This document shows positions 1-11,667 of a DNA stretch of 64,000 nt, one piece after another. Within the stretch, counting starts at the first letter, position 1, and every line of letters starts with the position of its first letter. Made by a program: the position numbers and the translations under genes. This DNA is from Parasponia andersonii (taxonomy: Eukaryota > Streptophyta > Magnoliopsida > Rosales > Cannabaceae): assembly GCA_002914805.1 (NCBI GenBank), contig JXTB01000379.1:227545-291544 (forward strand). Reading direction: 5' to 3'. The notes under the pieces were generated by a model. It was not told where the DNA came from. It worked only from the letters and a program-made list of their open reading frames with translations, and ran no database searches.

Positions 1-640
1 ACACTATTAATCTCCCTTCTTTAGTTTTTATGATAAATAGTCTGATCACTTTTACTATCTAGCATATATAAGCATATCAATTAAGACAAGTAAATTGTTT
101 TTTGTTTTAAATAATCTGCTGATAGCATCATCCGTTTTATAAGAAATTGATTCAAAAAAATTAGTTCAATATGTTTTTGTTCAAAAAGTTAGTGAACTGT
201 ATTTCAATTATAGATGAATAAATTATATATCATACGATATTAAACACGTAAGAAACACATTGATTTCATAGGTTCTAATTATATCATTTATGTTAATGTA
301 CAAACTTAAAATACGTAGACTATCAATATAATTGAGATAATTAATTGGCTTTTAGACATGATTTACATAAAAAATTAAGTTGGATTCAATTATATAACAT
401 TTAAATGTATGCATAAATATCGATTCAGAAAGCAATCATATTGCAACCATAGAGTATCCCGAACTTAGAACATCTAAATATACCTAAACTTACAATATTT
501 GTGAAATAACTTCAACTAAAATAAATTTATAACTTAGCTCAAAATTATTATTATTATTTTCCCTAATTTTCTTTTGTTGGGCTTATAGTTATAGATACTA
601 ATATCCTCCACTGCTTCTTGAACTACAGGCTATTTCTCAT
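1..640. other. AT-rich intergenic DNA, no gene seen
   Basis: The sequence is strongly AT-rich with stops in all frames. I see no coding pattern, RNA gene or clear repeat boundary here. Confidence 0.6.
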
Positions 641-652
641 CTTCATTATCAA

Positions 653-1069
653 TTGGACGGCCAAGATAGCAGCTCTTCAAACATGTCCCACCCGAGAAAC
701 TCCCCGGCAGACGACGTCGCGGACATCGACGACAACCGCACGGCAGCGCCACTAAACGACGTCCCACTAGCCGAAACGACATCATTATCACCACTAAACG
801 ACGTCCCACTAGCCGAAACGACATCATTATCAATATTAGACGCCGCTGGTGATGGGGTGGCAGAGCCAACGGTGGCGCAAAATACTAGTTCGAGCGATCC
901 CAACCCTCAAAACCGCCAGTATCTTAGCCACGTCGGCCACAACCAGTTCCGGGACGCCGATGACGTCAGCGTCAGTCTCTTCTTCCCGTACGGGCTCCAG
1001 TTCCCAAGATACCCCGGAGAGCCCTTCACCTGCTTCCCCCATGATCACTTTTTATTCGGGAAGCTATGA
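653..1069 (+). CDS. Unrecognised GC-rich open frame, 138 aa
   Basis: A GC-rich patch stands out from AT-rich surroundings and opens a 138-codon frame from an ATG at 653. The protein is rich in Asp, Ser, Pro and Thr and contains a 14-residue unit, PLNDVPLAETTSLS, twice in a row. A second overlapping frame (849-1178) is also Ser/Pro-rich, and GC-rich DNA continues to about 1310. I recognise no domain. It could be the first exon of a gene, a captured gene scrap inside a repeat, or chance. No splice partner or terminator is evident, and a poly(T) run and the composite fossil begin soon after. Function unknown. Confidence 0.25.
   Translation: MDGQDSSSSNMSHPRNSPADDVADIDDNRTAAPLNDVPLAETTSLSPLNDVPLAETTSLSILDAAGDGVAEPTVAQNTSSSDPNPQNRQYLSHVGHNQFRDADDVSVSLFFPYGLQFPRYPGEPFTCFPHDHFLFGKL
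749..832. repeat. Perfect 42-bp tandem duplication
   Basis: Bases 749-790 are repeated exactly at 791-832. The unit is a multiple of three, so the open frame at 653 is kept and gains one copy of a 14-residue unit. Two identical copies imply a recent slippage or unequal exchange. Confidence 0.97.
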
Positions 1070-1330
1070 AGCTGATCGGGCACCGACGACGCCGTGGCCG
1101 GGTCCAGGAACGGAGCCCCGACCCGAATCAGAAGATCAACAGTGGTTTCGGGTTGGCCGGGAGTGGGGCGGGCAATGAGGGGGGCGTCCACTTCACGCGC
1201 CTTCGACTGGGATGTGGAGACCTCTGAGCTGGGAGAAGGATCATGGAGGCCTTGGGAGTTTGGATTTGGTAAGATGCGCTGATCCGATTCTTGCTTTACC
1301 GTCTGGGAGGTTGTTTAATGAGGTACATTA

Positions 1331-1333
<3 letters not shown>

Positions 1334-1365
<32 letters not shown>
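1334..1365. repeat. Poly(T) run, 32 bp
   Basis: An uninterrupted run of about 32 T lies next to the GC-rich patch. It could be the A tail of an antisense retroposed sequence, but I found no flanking target-site duplication. Confidence 0.9.
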
Positions 1366-1612
1366 CTGGGGTGGTGGTGGTGTGGGGGATGGTGGGAGAG
1401 AGAATTAGGTAGAAGGGGATGCAAAATTAAGAATGAGAAGTAGCTTAAATATAGAGAGTTTGGGTAAAAGGAATACCGACGGAGAGATTTACAGAGATAG
1501 GATGGAAGAAAGTATGAATTATTTATAGGGGTACAGTTACACAACCTACCATATATATTTATCATGGTATCTGGTATTTTTATTATTTTTATTATAAAGT
1601 GAAATAAAAAAG
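1366..1612. other. Short spacer, no gene seen
   Basis: Purine-rich then AT-rich DNA between the poly(T) run and the composite fossil. No coding or repeat signal was recognised. Confidence 0.5.
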
Positions 1613-2705
1613 ATGCTATTTATGACCCACATATATATGGTGAAAATCGTCAACTTGGTTCAAAACCTACAACCTCAATATCTATCAGGTCCCATTCAAC
1701 CAAGTTACAAAAGATTGTAATAGGTACACTGTCAACTTCAACAAATTACACTGCAAAGCCCATTCAGCTAGATTATGGGCATGGAAATTACAATCTTTAG
1801 GAATAAAAGTAAAAGTTAATTCCAGATACGTGGTTAAGAGGCTTGGCAACATCCGCAGAGTTTGTTATTTATCGGTTAGAACATTATAATTTGGGAGTCT
1901 CCTTCAATAATGCAGAATTGATAGTTCCTCTTTGAAGATTCGAATAAAGTAAGCAAAGTCGCGTGACATTCCTCTACCAACGAGGATGAAAGAACAACTT
2001 TGCTAGTTATTGCAAATAGAACCAATCCATTGTGGTCATGAGCAATTGAGGCAAGCATCATCGCATTACTCCCCATAACTAAATTAAAGTTCAATTCAAC
2101 CCACCTTTCAGGAGGGCTTAGCCATTCAATCGTCCTTGAAGATAGAGGAGAAAGGAGGAGCCCTTCTGATAATGTGAAGTAGGAGGATGAGATGGATCTC
2201 AAGTAAGCTGCAATATCATGATTAGCATTATTGTGGATCACCGTATTATGCATCATCTAAATATGGTCCATAGCAATGGACACATAGAGGAGGACTCCAG
2301 TACTATTTACTCCGTAGCCATTCAGATTCTAAATGAATTTAAGCTATTTCAAATAGGAAGAGATAGATTCTCTAACTAAGAAAAGAGCCCAAGGAGATAT
2401 TATCCGTATTCAGCTTGCGAAATCAAACGAAAGAAATAAGTGATCCAAGCTCTCAAGGCATCTTCGACACAATGGGGAAGATAAGTCCGAAATTTAGAAA
2501 ATAGAGTTAATATGCGGTTAGAGGCATTCGAGAGAATCTACTACTATAATATTTTATGTCATTCATGGATTTTAGAGTTTTATAGTTCCTCCATTCCTTG
2601 GTAATATTATGTACTGAGCAGAGGCTTTATGCAAAGCCTATAACAATTAGGCAAACTTAGTATTGAAGTTGCCATTGTCATTCTTGGTCCAAATCCATTT
2701 GTCTA
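1613..2705 (-). mobile_element. LINE ORF2 3'-end fragment, copy 1 (zf-RVT + RNase H-like)
   Basis: Read on the minus strand, this 1.09-kb block gives the C-terminal part of a plant LINE ORF2. First comes a zf-RVT-like region (starting DKWIWTKNDNGNF, with SSPLCRRCLESLDHLF later). An RVT_3 RNase H-like domain follows (WLSPPERWVELNFNLV ... IEGDSQI) and closes with FIPKDCNFHAHNLAEWALQ. The longest open stretch is 1876-2256, 126 codons. Several stops and frame changes interrupt the rest, so it is dead. It is a near-identical direct repeat of 4837-5960. Family assignment is from motif pattern. Confidence 0.75.
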
Positions 2706-4836
2706 AAGGCAATAGAAATAAGCTGCTATAGTCTTTCTTTAAAAGACAATAGAAATAAGTTAATTACCAAAGTGCCAATGACAAGAAATAGAATGTTTTT
2801 GTTACACATTCAAAATGATGTAGCAAAATGTCTAAAGGCTTGCTATAAAGATTCATTATGGCTTTGGCACCTAAGGTTTGGACATCTCAATTTTAGTGGC
2901 CTAGAATTATTAGCAAAGAAGGAGATGGTTCAAGGTCTACCCTTCATCAGTCAACCAGACCAATTATGTGAAGGATGCTTATTGGGAAAGCAATTCAGAA
3001 GAAGCTTTCCAAGAGAATCGAGTTCCTGAGCCTATAAACTGCTTGAGCTCATACATACCGACATGTGTGGCCCAATAAGACCAAGCTCTCTCGGTAAGAG
3101 TACTTTCTCCTCTTTATCGATGATTTTTCAAGAAAGACCTAGGTGTATTTCTTGAAGGAGAAATTAGAAGTTTTCAAAAAATTTAAGAAGTTCAAGGCAC
3201 TTATTCAAAAGGAAAGTGGTTGAAGTATCAAGGCAATGAGATCTGATAGAGGAGGAGAATTCACATCCCATGAGTTTCAGAAGTATTGTGAAGAAAATGA
3301 CATCTCTTGTCCTTTAACAGTACCAAGATCTCCCCAACAGAATGTTGTCACAGAAACGAAGAATAGAACAATCTTAGACATAGCTAGAAGCATGCTCAAG
3401 AGCAAAAAAATGCCAAAGGAGTTTTGGGTTGAAGCTGTAACTTGTGCAGTTCACCTATCAAATCGCTCTCTAATAGGAAATGTATGAGGAAAAATGCCAC
3501 AAGAAGCTTGGAGCAGAAGAAAGCCTGAAATCTCTCACCTAAAAGTGTTTGGAAGCATAGCTTATACTCACGTGCCTGATAAAAAGAGAACTAAACTCGA
3601 CGATAAAAGTGAAAAGTTTGTCTTCATTGGCTACGACTCTAACTCAAAAGCTACAAGCTTTATAATCCAAGCAATGGCAAGACTATTATTAGTCGCGATG
3701 TAGAGTTTGACGAAGAACGCACCTAAGAATGGCATACACAAGAGGAAAATTATGACTTCTTACCATACATTGAAGAAGAAAGCAAGCAACGAAGAATAGA
3801 GTAAGTCAGAGAAGAATTGCAAGAGCCTATTACTCCAACTACTTCACCAATGACAAACACTCATCAAGTGAAAGGATACTAAGATTAAGGAGCTTACAAG
3901 AGATATATGAGGTGACTGAGAATCAAAATAACTTGACGCTCTTTTGCCTCCTTGTTGATTGTGAACCATTAAACTTTGATGAAGCTACACAAAGTAAAGA
4001 GTGGCGAGATGTGATGGATGAAGAAATAAAAGCAATCACAAAGAATGATACATGGGAGCTTGCTACACTTCCAAAGGAGCACAAAGCAATCGATGTGAAA
4101 TGGATTTATAAGGCTAAAAAGAATGCTAAAAGAGAAGTGGAGAGATATAAGGCCAGATTGGTCGCGAAGGGATACAGTCAAAAACTCGGCATAGACTATG
4201 ACGAGGTATTTACTCCTGTCGCCTGTCTAGAAATAGTACGATTGATCATCTCATTGGCTGCTCAAAATAAATGGAAAATTCATTAAATGGATGTCAAGTC
4301 TACTTTCTTAAATGGAGTCCTTGAAGAAGAAGTCAATATAGAGCAACCATCGAGGTATGAGATTAAGGGACAAGAAAATAAGGTCCTAAAGTTGAAGAAA
4401 GCCCTTTATGGGTTAAAGTAAGCACCAAGAGCATGGCATAGCCACATCGACAAGTACTTCTAACATAACAACTTTATTACATGTCCTTATAAGTATGCAT
4501 TGTACATCAAAGTAAAAGATGGAGATAGTTTGATCGTATGCCTCTATGTCGATGATCTGATCCTCATAGGGAGTAATTCATCCATGTTCAAAGAGTTTAA
4601 GAAAGCAATGACAAAGGAGTTCGAGATGACTGACATCGGACTCATATGTTACTATCTTGACATAGAAGTGAAGCAAGAAGAAGATGGAATTTTCATTTCA
4701 CAAGAAGGCTATGCTAAGGAGATCATCAAGAAGTTCAAGATGAATGACTGCAAGGCTGTCAATACACCGATCGAATGTGGAGTCAAGCTATCAAAGCCTG
4801 ATGAAGGAGAAAAGGTGGATCCAGCACTATACAAGT
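2706..4836 (+). mobile_element. Ty1/copia (TNT1-like) pol fragment, fossil
   Basis: Parts in order: a GAG-pre-integrase zinc region (2772-3027; LRFGHLNF, CEGCLLGKQF), the integrase core (about 3030-3700; SDRGGEFTSHEF, PQQNVV), and the reverse transcriptase (about 3910-4830; VKWIYKAKKN, RYKARLVAKGYSQ, and CLYVDDLI with the catalytic Asp pair). The order integrase then reverse transcriptase marks copia rather than gypsy. The copy is broken, with roughly six or more interruptions, and is clearly not young. It is bracketed by two direct repeats that carry LINE sequence, so its boundaries are not ordinary LTR junctions. Confidence 0.9.
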
Positions 4837-5960
4837 ATGCTATTTATCACCCACATATATATAGTGAAAATCGTCAACTTGGTTCAAAACCTAGAACCTC
4901 AATATCTACTAGGTCCCATTCAACCAAGTTACAAAAGATTGTAATAGGTACACTGTCAACTTCAACACCTCATGTCAACTTCAACACCTCAAGCCAAATT
5001 ACACTGCAAAGCCCATTCAGCTAGATTATGGGCATGGAAATTACAATCTTTAGGAATAAAAGTAAAAGTTAATTCCAGATATGTGGTTAAGAGGCTTGGC
5101 AACATCCGCAGAGTTTGTTATTTTATCAGCTAGAACATTATAATCTGGGAGTCTCCTTCAATGATGCAGAATTGATAGTTCCTCTTTGAAGATTCGAACA
5201 AAGTAAGCAAAGTCGCGTGACATTCCTCTACCAACGAGGATGAAAGAACAACTTTGCTAGTTATTGCAAATAGAACCAATCCATTGTGGTCATGAGCAAT
5301 TGAGGCAAGCATCATCGCATTACTCCCCATAACTAAATTAAAGTTCAATTCAACCCACCTTTCAGGAGGGCTTAGCCATTCAATCGTCCTTGAAGATAGA
5401 GGAGAAAGGAGGAGCCCTTCTGAAAATGTGAAGTAGGAGGATGAGATGGATCTCAAGTAAGCTGCAATATCATGATTAGCATTATTGTGGATCACCGAAT
5501 TATGCATCATCTAAATATGGTCCATAGTAATGGACACATAGAGGAGGACTCCAGTACTATTTACTCCGTAGCCATTCAGATTCTAAATGAATTTAAGCTA
5601 TTCCAAATAGGAAGAGATAGATTCTCTAGCTGAGAAAAGAGCCCAAGGAGATATTATCCGTATTCAGCTTGCGAAATCAAACGAAAGAAATAAGTGATCC
5701 AAGCTCTCAAGGCATCTTCGACACAATGGGGAAGATAAGTCCGAAATTTAGAAAATAGAGTTAATATGTGATTAGGGGCATTCGAGAGAATCTACTACTA
5801 TAATATTTTATGTCATTCATGGATTTCAGAGTTTTATAGTTTTATCCATTCCTTGGTAATATTATGTACTGAGCAGAGGCTTTATGCAAAGCCTATAACA
5901 ATTAGGCAAACTTAGTATTGAAGTTGCTATTGTCATTCTTAGTCCAAATCCATTTGTCTA
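4837..5960 (-). mobile_element. LINE ORF2 3'-end fragment, copy 2
   Basis: This is the second copy of the 1613-2705 repeat in the same orientation, with the same minus-strand zf-RVT and RVT_3 content. Its longest open stretch is 5130-5510, differing from copy 1 at only a few residues. It is 31 bp longer than copy 1, mainly from a short extra repeat of ACTTCAACACCTC near 4955-4995. Both copies end at the same point, CCATTTGTCTA. Confidence 0.75.
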
Positions 5961-5984
5961 GGTCTAAATCCAGATATATTCTTT

Positions 5985-6130
5985 TTATATATATATATAT
6001 ATATATAAGTTGTCAATCCCGTGGCATTTTTTTTTATCTATATATAAATATATTTTTTTAACTGTTGGATCATAATATAAAAGTGATCTAACGACTATAA
6101 TATGATGCATAAAAAACGTACATTATTAAT
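5985..6130. repeat. AT-rich MITE-like element (copy A)
   Basis: A (TA)n run is followed by a T-rich stretch and a degenerate palindromic core, GTTGGATC...GATCTAACGACTATAATA. Similar cores follow TA runs at 21.4 kb and 25.7 kb. Ends are not defined. Confidence 0.35.
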
Positions 6131-7370
6131 GTTATTTCTATACAAATGGTACCTTATGTAATTTTGCTCCTATAATTAGGCCATCTCTCTTCAGTGTTTA
6201 ATTTTCCCGAACTGTTTTAATATATGCTACAAACGGATTTTTATTTTCATAGTGCTTTTTATTTTTGCACAGCAAAACGTGTTTGACTCATTTTGCGTAT
6301 TACACGTTCTTATTAGTGTGAGTTTCACTCTTCAATAGAGAGATGTAACATCCTAGACTCATTAGTTGCATTTGAAGCTTGTAATCTTATTTTAATTAGT
6401 TAAGTCAACCATGTTAAAGACATACATTTAAGTGGTTATCACTTTGTTGGATTATATGTTGCGTTATAACAGTAAACGTAGTGCTAATTAATTTATTGGT
6501 TTGAGTAGACTGGTGACTATTGACTATATATTTGTTTTACAACAATTTATCACAATATCATCGCTGCAATATATTGTTATAAAGGAACATATTCATGAAT
6601 GATCCAACAATATTTGCTAGCTTAATTGGTGTTTTAATAAATTTTTACGGATGTTTCTAATTTTAATTATGGATTATTTTCCTTAACCCAAATTTCAATT
6701 GCAGTCCATTAATTTTTAAAAACATTTCGACGGTCCAACATTATATTTTAGGGAAAAGATAATATTTCTCTTTTCATAAAAGTAAATGAAATGTTGGTTA
6801 TTTTGCAATAATTTTCATACTTAGATGCTAAGAATATTCGATATATATTATATGAAATACTAATTATAAAGATGTTAAACATGATAAACGTTTTTTATGA
6901 GTTCTAGAAAATTCATGATAATCTCTATTTCCATGGATAAATTGCAGGGCTAGTATCCAATAGGACTGCTATACACTTGCAAGTAACAGAAATAATAGCA
7001 TAAAATTGCTAACAATTTCCATATGTATGACACAAAAAAAAAAATGAAATTAAAGGAATAAAATCAAAGGAAATCTTTCAACGATTAACTGACTAAACTA
7101 TTTAGTCATCAACAAGAAGATTTACTTATCAATTTGGATAGCTCACTAAAATATATAGATGTATATGGATTTACATTACTTAATATAGATATATGTGAAT
7201 TAATTAATAAGGCATATTGCATCAAACAAAATATATTACTGAATGTAGATACTATAGATAATAAATTACAAAAAAAAAAAAGATGGCTACAAAATTTACT
7301 AGTTAATATATTATAGTTACTATTCTCAATTATAGATTTTGGATGTATTCTTCTTTTGGAGCAAGATCCA
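6131..7370. other. AT-rich intergenic DNA, no gene seen
   Basis: Short chance frames only. I see no domain, RNA gene or bounded element. Confidence 0.5.
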
Positions 7371-8119
7371 TTACATGATTTAGTAAATACCAAAATATTT
7401 TTCTAATATAGTATTAGACAAATGTGCTCTATATCAGCTAAATTATGTAACCAGATTGATCCTCAAACGAGACTACATTCTACCTTCGTTATAAATATAC
7501 TAACTTATACAAGTTTTCCTAATACTTAACCTGTATGCGAGTCAGGACATTTTTGCAGTTATCCTACAAAAGAAAAACTTGAAATGCAAAATCAAAACCC
7601 TTTTAATAAATTATTTGATTTAAGATCTTTCCATACGAATGGAGATAATAAATCTATAAATAGTATTATAATTATGAATTTCTATTATTGACTTGTCTAT
7701 ACTTTTAATATTAAATACTGAAATATTTAGTAAATACCGAGATTATTTCTAATGCCGAAATATTTCTATTATTTCTATTACATAATTTAGTAAATACCGA
7801 AATATTTTTCTAATATAATATTAGACAAAGGTGTTCTATATCAACTAAATCATGTAATCAGATTGGTCCCCAAATGAGACTACATTCTACCCTCGTTAAA
7901 AATATATTAACTTGTACAAGTTTCCCTAATACTTAACCTATATGCGAGTCGGGATATCTTTGCAGTTGTCCCGCAAAAGAAAAACTTAAAAGAAACACTT
8001 GAAATGAAAAATCAAAACCCTTTTAATAAATTCTTTGATTTAAGAGTTTCCATATGAATGGAGATAATAAATCCATATCATAATTATAAATTTCTATTAT
8101 TGACTTGTCTATACTTTTA
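7371..8119. repeat. Imperfect tandem duplication, unit about 340 bp
   Basis: Bases 7371-7707 and 7778-8119 align along their whole length with scattered substitutions. Both run from TTACATRATTTAGTAAATACC to GACTTGTCTATACTTTTA. The 70-bp spacer has further small copies of TTTAGTAAATACCGA. A weak third echo of the TTGAAATGCAAAATC part lies near 8250-8310. No coding content was recognised. Confidence 0.9.
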
Positions 8120-8384
8120 TCAGTAAGCATTTAAAGGAATTTTTTTTTAAAAAAAAACCTTAATATACTGTATACATCTGAAATGGTCCAATGCACATAG
8201 ACAATCAAAACAACAACAACAACAAAATAATAAAAAAAATTAAAAAAAAAAAACTTGAAATGCTAAAACAAAATTATAAGCCTTCCATTTAAAAACTTTT
8301 CATACAGATGGAAATACAAAATAACTAATATGATTCTAATTAAAATATATGTACGAAATTGCATACGTTATGTAATTAATTCCC

Positions 8385-8500
8385 CTTTTTTTCCATCCAA
8401 AATCTTGATTACAATACACAAATTGACTAGGATTCAAACCCTCTTGCCCCACACACACTCCCAAATCTTAGATTAATTGAGCTAACCTCAATTAACCCTT
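8385..8500 (-). mobile_element. tRNA-derived SINE (copy 1)
   Basis: On the minus strand an A-box-like GGTTAGCTCAATTAATC is followed by a B-box-like GGGTTTGAATCC about 40 bp later, then a short A-rich tail. The layout and sequence match the better-preserved SINE at 55586-55736. Target-site duplications are not clear, so this copy is probably older and its ends are approximate. Confidence 0.6.
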
Positions 8501-10524
8501 TAAGTATTTACTTACTTTGTCGGAGTTTTGAGGACTTTCAATAGAAAAAATAAGAAAACTCTTATGGAAAATAATGAAAGACTTTTCCACAGCTTTCACT
8601 TTTTCTAAATTTTGATTTCAAAAATTTAATAAATAAAAGAAATTTAAAATTTAGGTCGGTCCTAATTAAATGGATAGATTTTCAATTCATATTTTATGCA
8701 GGGGATATACTATTGGAAGGGAAAAAAAAAATTAGTGGGGCAAAGTATAAATTTTTATTTATTGTCCTTACAAAACTAATAATAATAATAATAATATGAG
8801 TTGGCTATGGCCCCACTTGCCTACCTTCCCTGCTTGACCCTCAGTCCGAAAATTCTAATTGTTGGCCATTCTGTTTTGATGTAAAATGAGAGATTAAGTT
8901 CCCTAAAAGGGAAAAAAATGAAAAAGAAACATAGTTAGGAGCCAACAATGTATGGAGTTAGGATTATCCTGAATCAATATTATTGTCTCAGTTAGGTTTT
9001 AATAATTAGTTAATTTTGTTGTTATGTATTGTTGAGCAATGGAAATTTATATGAACAACACCTAAGTATCATCCTCCTCTAAATTAAGTTTCTAGGAGCT
9101 TTATATAAATGCGTATTTATTTTGTTGATCAATATCTGATGTTGATTTGCTCAATGTTAATTCATAATTTTCTTAACTCCCCATCCGTTCACAAAAGTCA
9201 AATTTTTCTTCGGTCCCCATAAGTTCATAAAATCTTTGACAGGCCGTGGCTGTTGCTTCTTTTGTTTTCTTTATAAACATGATTTTTCCTCACCCATTAT
9301 ATGTGTGCAATGTATTTTAGGATTAACTAATTTGTCTCAAAAATCCGTTTTTAATTTTTCTACCTTTTGGAAATCATTTTCAGGAGGAATTAATTGATGG
9401 AGAAGAACTTGGGGAGATGGATCATTGCATGCATGATTTTCATGTAGGATGATGCCTTAAACAAATGGTTGATGGAGAAGAACAATTGCCCTATATGCAA
9501 AAGACAAGCCTTGAATGTTCAGAGAGAGAATTTATAATTATGGGGCCTTTTTTGAAAAAATATATAACCTCGACATTGCTTGTTGTACATAATTTAAGTT
9601 CACATCTCTTAATTGACATTCCCTTGTGCGCTTATGACATTCTATTTGAAAGTCCTTCGGCTTTCAATAATCCTAGGCTTCACTGAGGAACGATAATTGC
9701 TCAACCATTTCGAAACAACTAAGCTAAAGAAAAGAAGAGACTTAAGAAAGACATCTCTACCTACACCACAATCTCAATGGTTTTGGTGTTATTAGTATTC
9801 GGTATGGCTTGTTAGAGGTTATAGTTACATATTGCAATGCCACGAATCCTACCACCAATCACTGCCACTCTCATCTTCTCTCTTCTGCTTATCCTAAGCC
9901 CCTTAGAATACATTGTTGGTAAAATTCTAACAAACAAAGACTGATAAAAAAAAAAAAAAAACAAAAGGCCTACTATACGAAGCCCGAGAATTTCAATGGA
10001 CCTCAAGAATTTGATTTAGTGCATATATTGCACCGTTTTTTTTTTGGTGATCGCTTATATTGCACTAATTTTTTTATAAGATAAACAAACTAATTCTTTT
10101 AATTAGCATATTCAATGAATACATTAATCCTAATTTATAATTAGGTACAATGTATTACAATATTACATAGACAAATAAATTGTATTTAATCATATGATTG
10201 TAAAACTACTATTTATTCAAGGAGCTAAATTTAATATAAGTTATCATTAATATTAAATTATATTTTATAATGTATATATATTAGGATCAATCATAGCACG
10301 GAAAAATAATAGTAAGACTAATCATATCATGAAAAAATAAGTTAAAATAAAAATTTTAAAAATAGTATACTGATAAAGAAAATTATCAAAATTTTTACAA
10401 TTTTTACACGTTCTCTCTATTTTAGGCTTAATATATATAAATAGATAGATCAGAGAAGCCAATAGCACTAGATACGTGCCAACGAGGGAAGAACGAGAAA
10501 ATAAATAATTAGTCTACCTTAGAA
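8501..10524. other. AT-rich intergenic DNA; one doubtful 73-codon frame
   Basis: Mostly AT-rich, with simple runs at 8724-8732 (A) and 9946-9961 (A). The frame at 9465-9686 (73 codons) has no recognisable domain and no coding-like composition, so I do not call it a gene. Confidence 0.5.
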
Positions 10525-10780
10525 ATGGGTTAATTGGACAAATATTACTTTTTCCAAATATTTAACTAAATTTTTTATACTTTTAGGAGAGAATTAATAA
10601 AGAATCTAACAATAATTCGTCAAAAATTCATCAAGAATCTGTCAAGATTACTATTGCATCAATAATCTATCAAAAATCAGTCAAAATCATCAATAGTTCG
10701 TCAAAAATTTATTTTAAAAGTGATATAGTAGTAGTTAATTAATGAGGAAAAATGTGATATTCACCTAATTTATTCTTAGA
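10525..10780. repeat. Dispersed repeat with TCAAGAATC-type array (copy 1)
   Basis: The block starts AAATGGGTTAATTGG and continues with AATATTTAACTA and GAGAGAATTA. It then carries an array of short degenerate units of the form TCAAAAATC / TCAAGAATC. It ends in a stretch like AGTAGTTAATTAATGAGGAAAAA and TTTATTCT. The same order of parts recurs at 22010-22390, so this is a dispersed repeat family and not a local oddity. Confidence 0.7.
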
Positions 10781-11662
10781 CATGCGACAAAATGCCTGGG
10801 CTCATGGCTAGTCCAGGCCCATTATACCACAGTATCATAGTCCAACCTGAAAATGTAGAAGGCACAATGTCGAGCCCATTATTTTTTCTAAAGTATTGTA
10901 AAGCCCGTTTGGCACGCATGATTGGACTATGCGACACTAGCTATTGGTTTTAGGCCCGGTAGCCAGCTTGACCCGGCCTGTGTAAAAAATAATGGCCCAC
11001 AAAATGTGTTAGCCAGCTGTAGCCTTCTTGGCCTATTTAGCTTTAGTTTAGTGTTTTATATTTATTTCCTTTTTCTAATGAATACTTTTGTAATTTATAG
11101 AAAAATAAAATATAAAAAATATATATGAAAAAAAAATTATGAACCAAGTTTCAATATTCTACATGGACCTGTCCTCCTATAATATTTAGTAGCGGCAGAT
11201 CCCTGCACTTGATCCACCAAGTTTGGCAAATACATTGTTTTCAGACTCTGAGTAGTTGGCGCTGTCCCAACATTAAGCTAGTAACTTTTTTTATTCAATG
11301 TATCTGTATTGATTTGTCACACAATCACACGTAGAAGCAAAGAAAGACACGTGTTTGTCTCCTTCGCATTCATCTTCATTTTCATGTTTCTGTTACTAAA
11401 TATATACTAGGATACGGATTAGAATCTTGGCTATTCTTTCCAGAGTTTCAAATATATAACTTACCATAATATGCCTTTGGTTGGGTTAGGGAAGAATTGC
11501 CTAAAGATTTTCGGCGGATATTCTCATTAGTGAGGTTGAAAGTTTCTATGGTCACAATTACGAAGAAATTTTATTCTGATTACCCTTTTTTTTTTAATTA
11601 AAAAAAAAATACTAGTTAGAGCATGTTTTAACGTCGACTGTTGTATCGAAAATTAAAAATTG
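10781..11662. other. Intergenic DNA, no gene seen
   Basis: Contains GCCCGTTTGGCACGCATGATTGGAC (10902-10926), similar to CTCGTTTGGTACGCATGACTAAATTGG at 40915-40941 and resembling one end of a plant DNA transposon. I found no matching inverted end nearby. No coding gene was recognised. Confidence 0.45.
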
Positions 11663-11667
11663 GTATG

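Noticed and set aside
1613-5960. Ordinary full-length LTR retrotransposon
   Set aside because: The flanking repeats carry LINE ORF2 sequence and have no matching target-site duplication, so they are not accepted as plain LTRs.
9465-9686. 73-codon open frame
   Set aside because: No domain, AT-rich composition and no supporting splice or promoter context.
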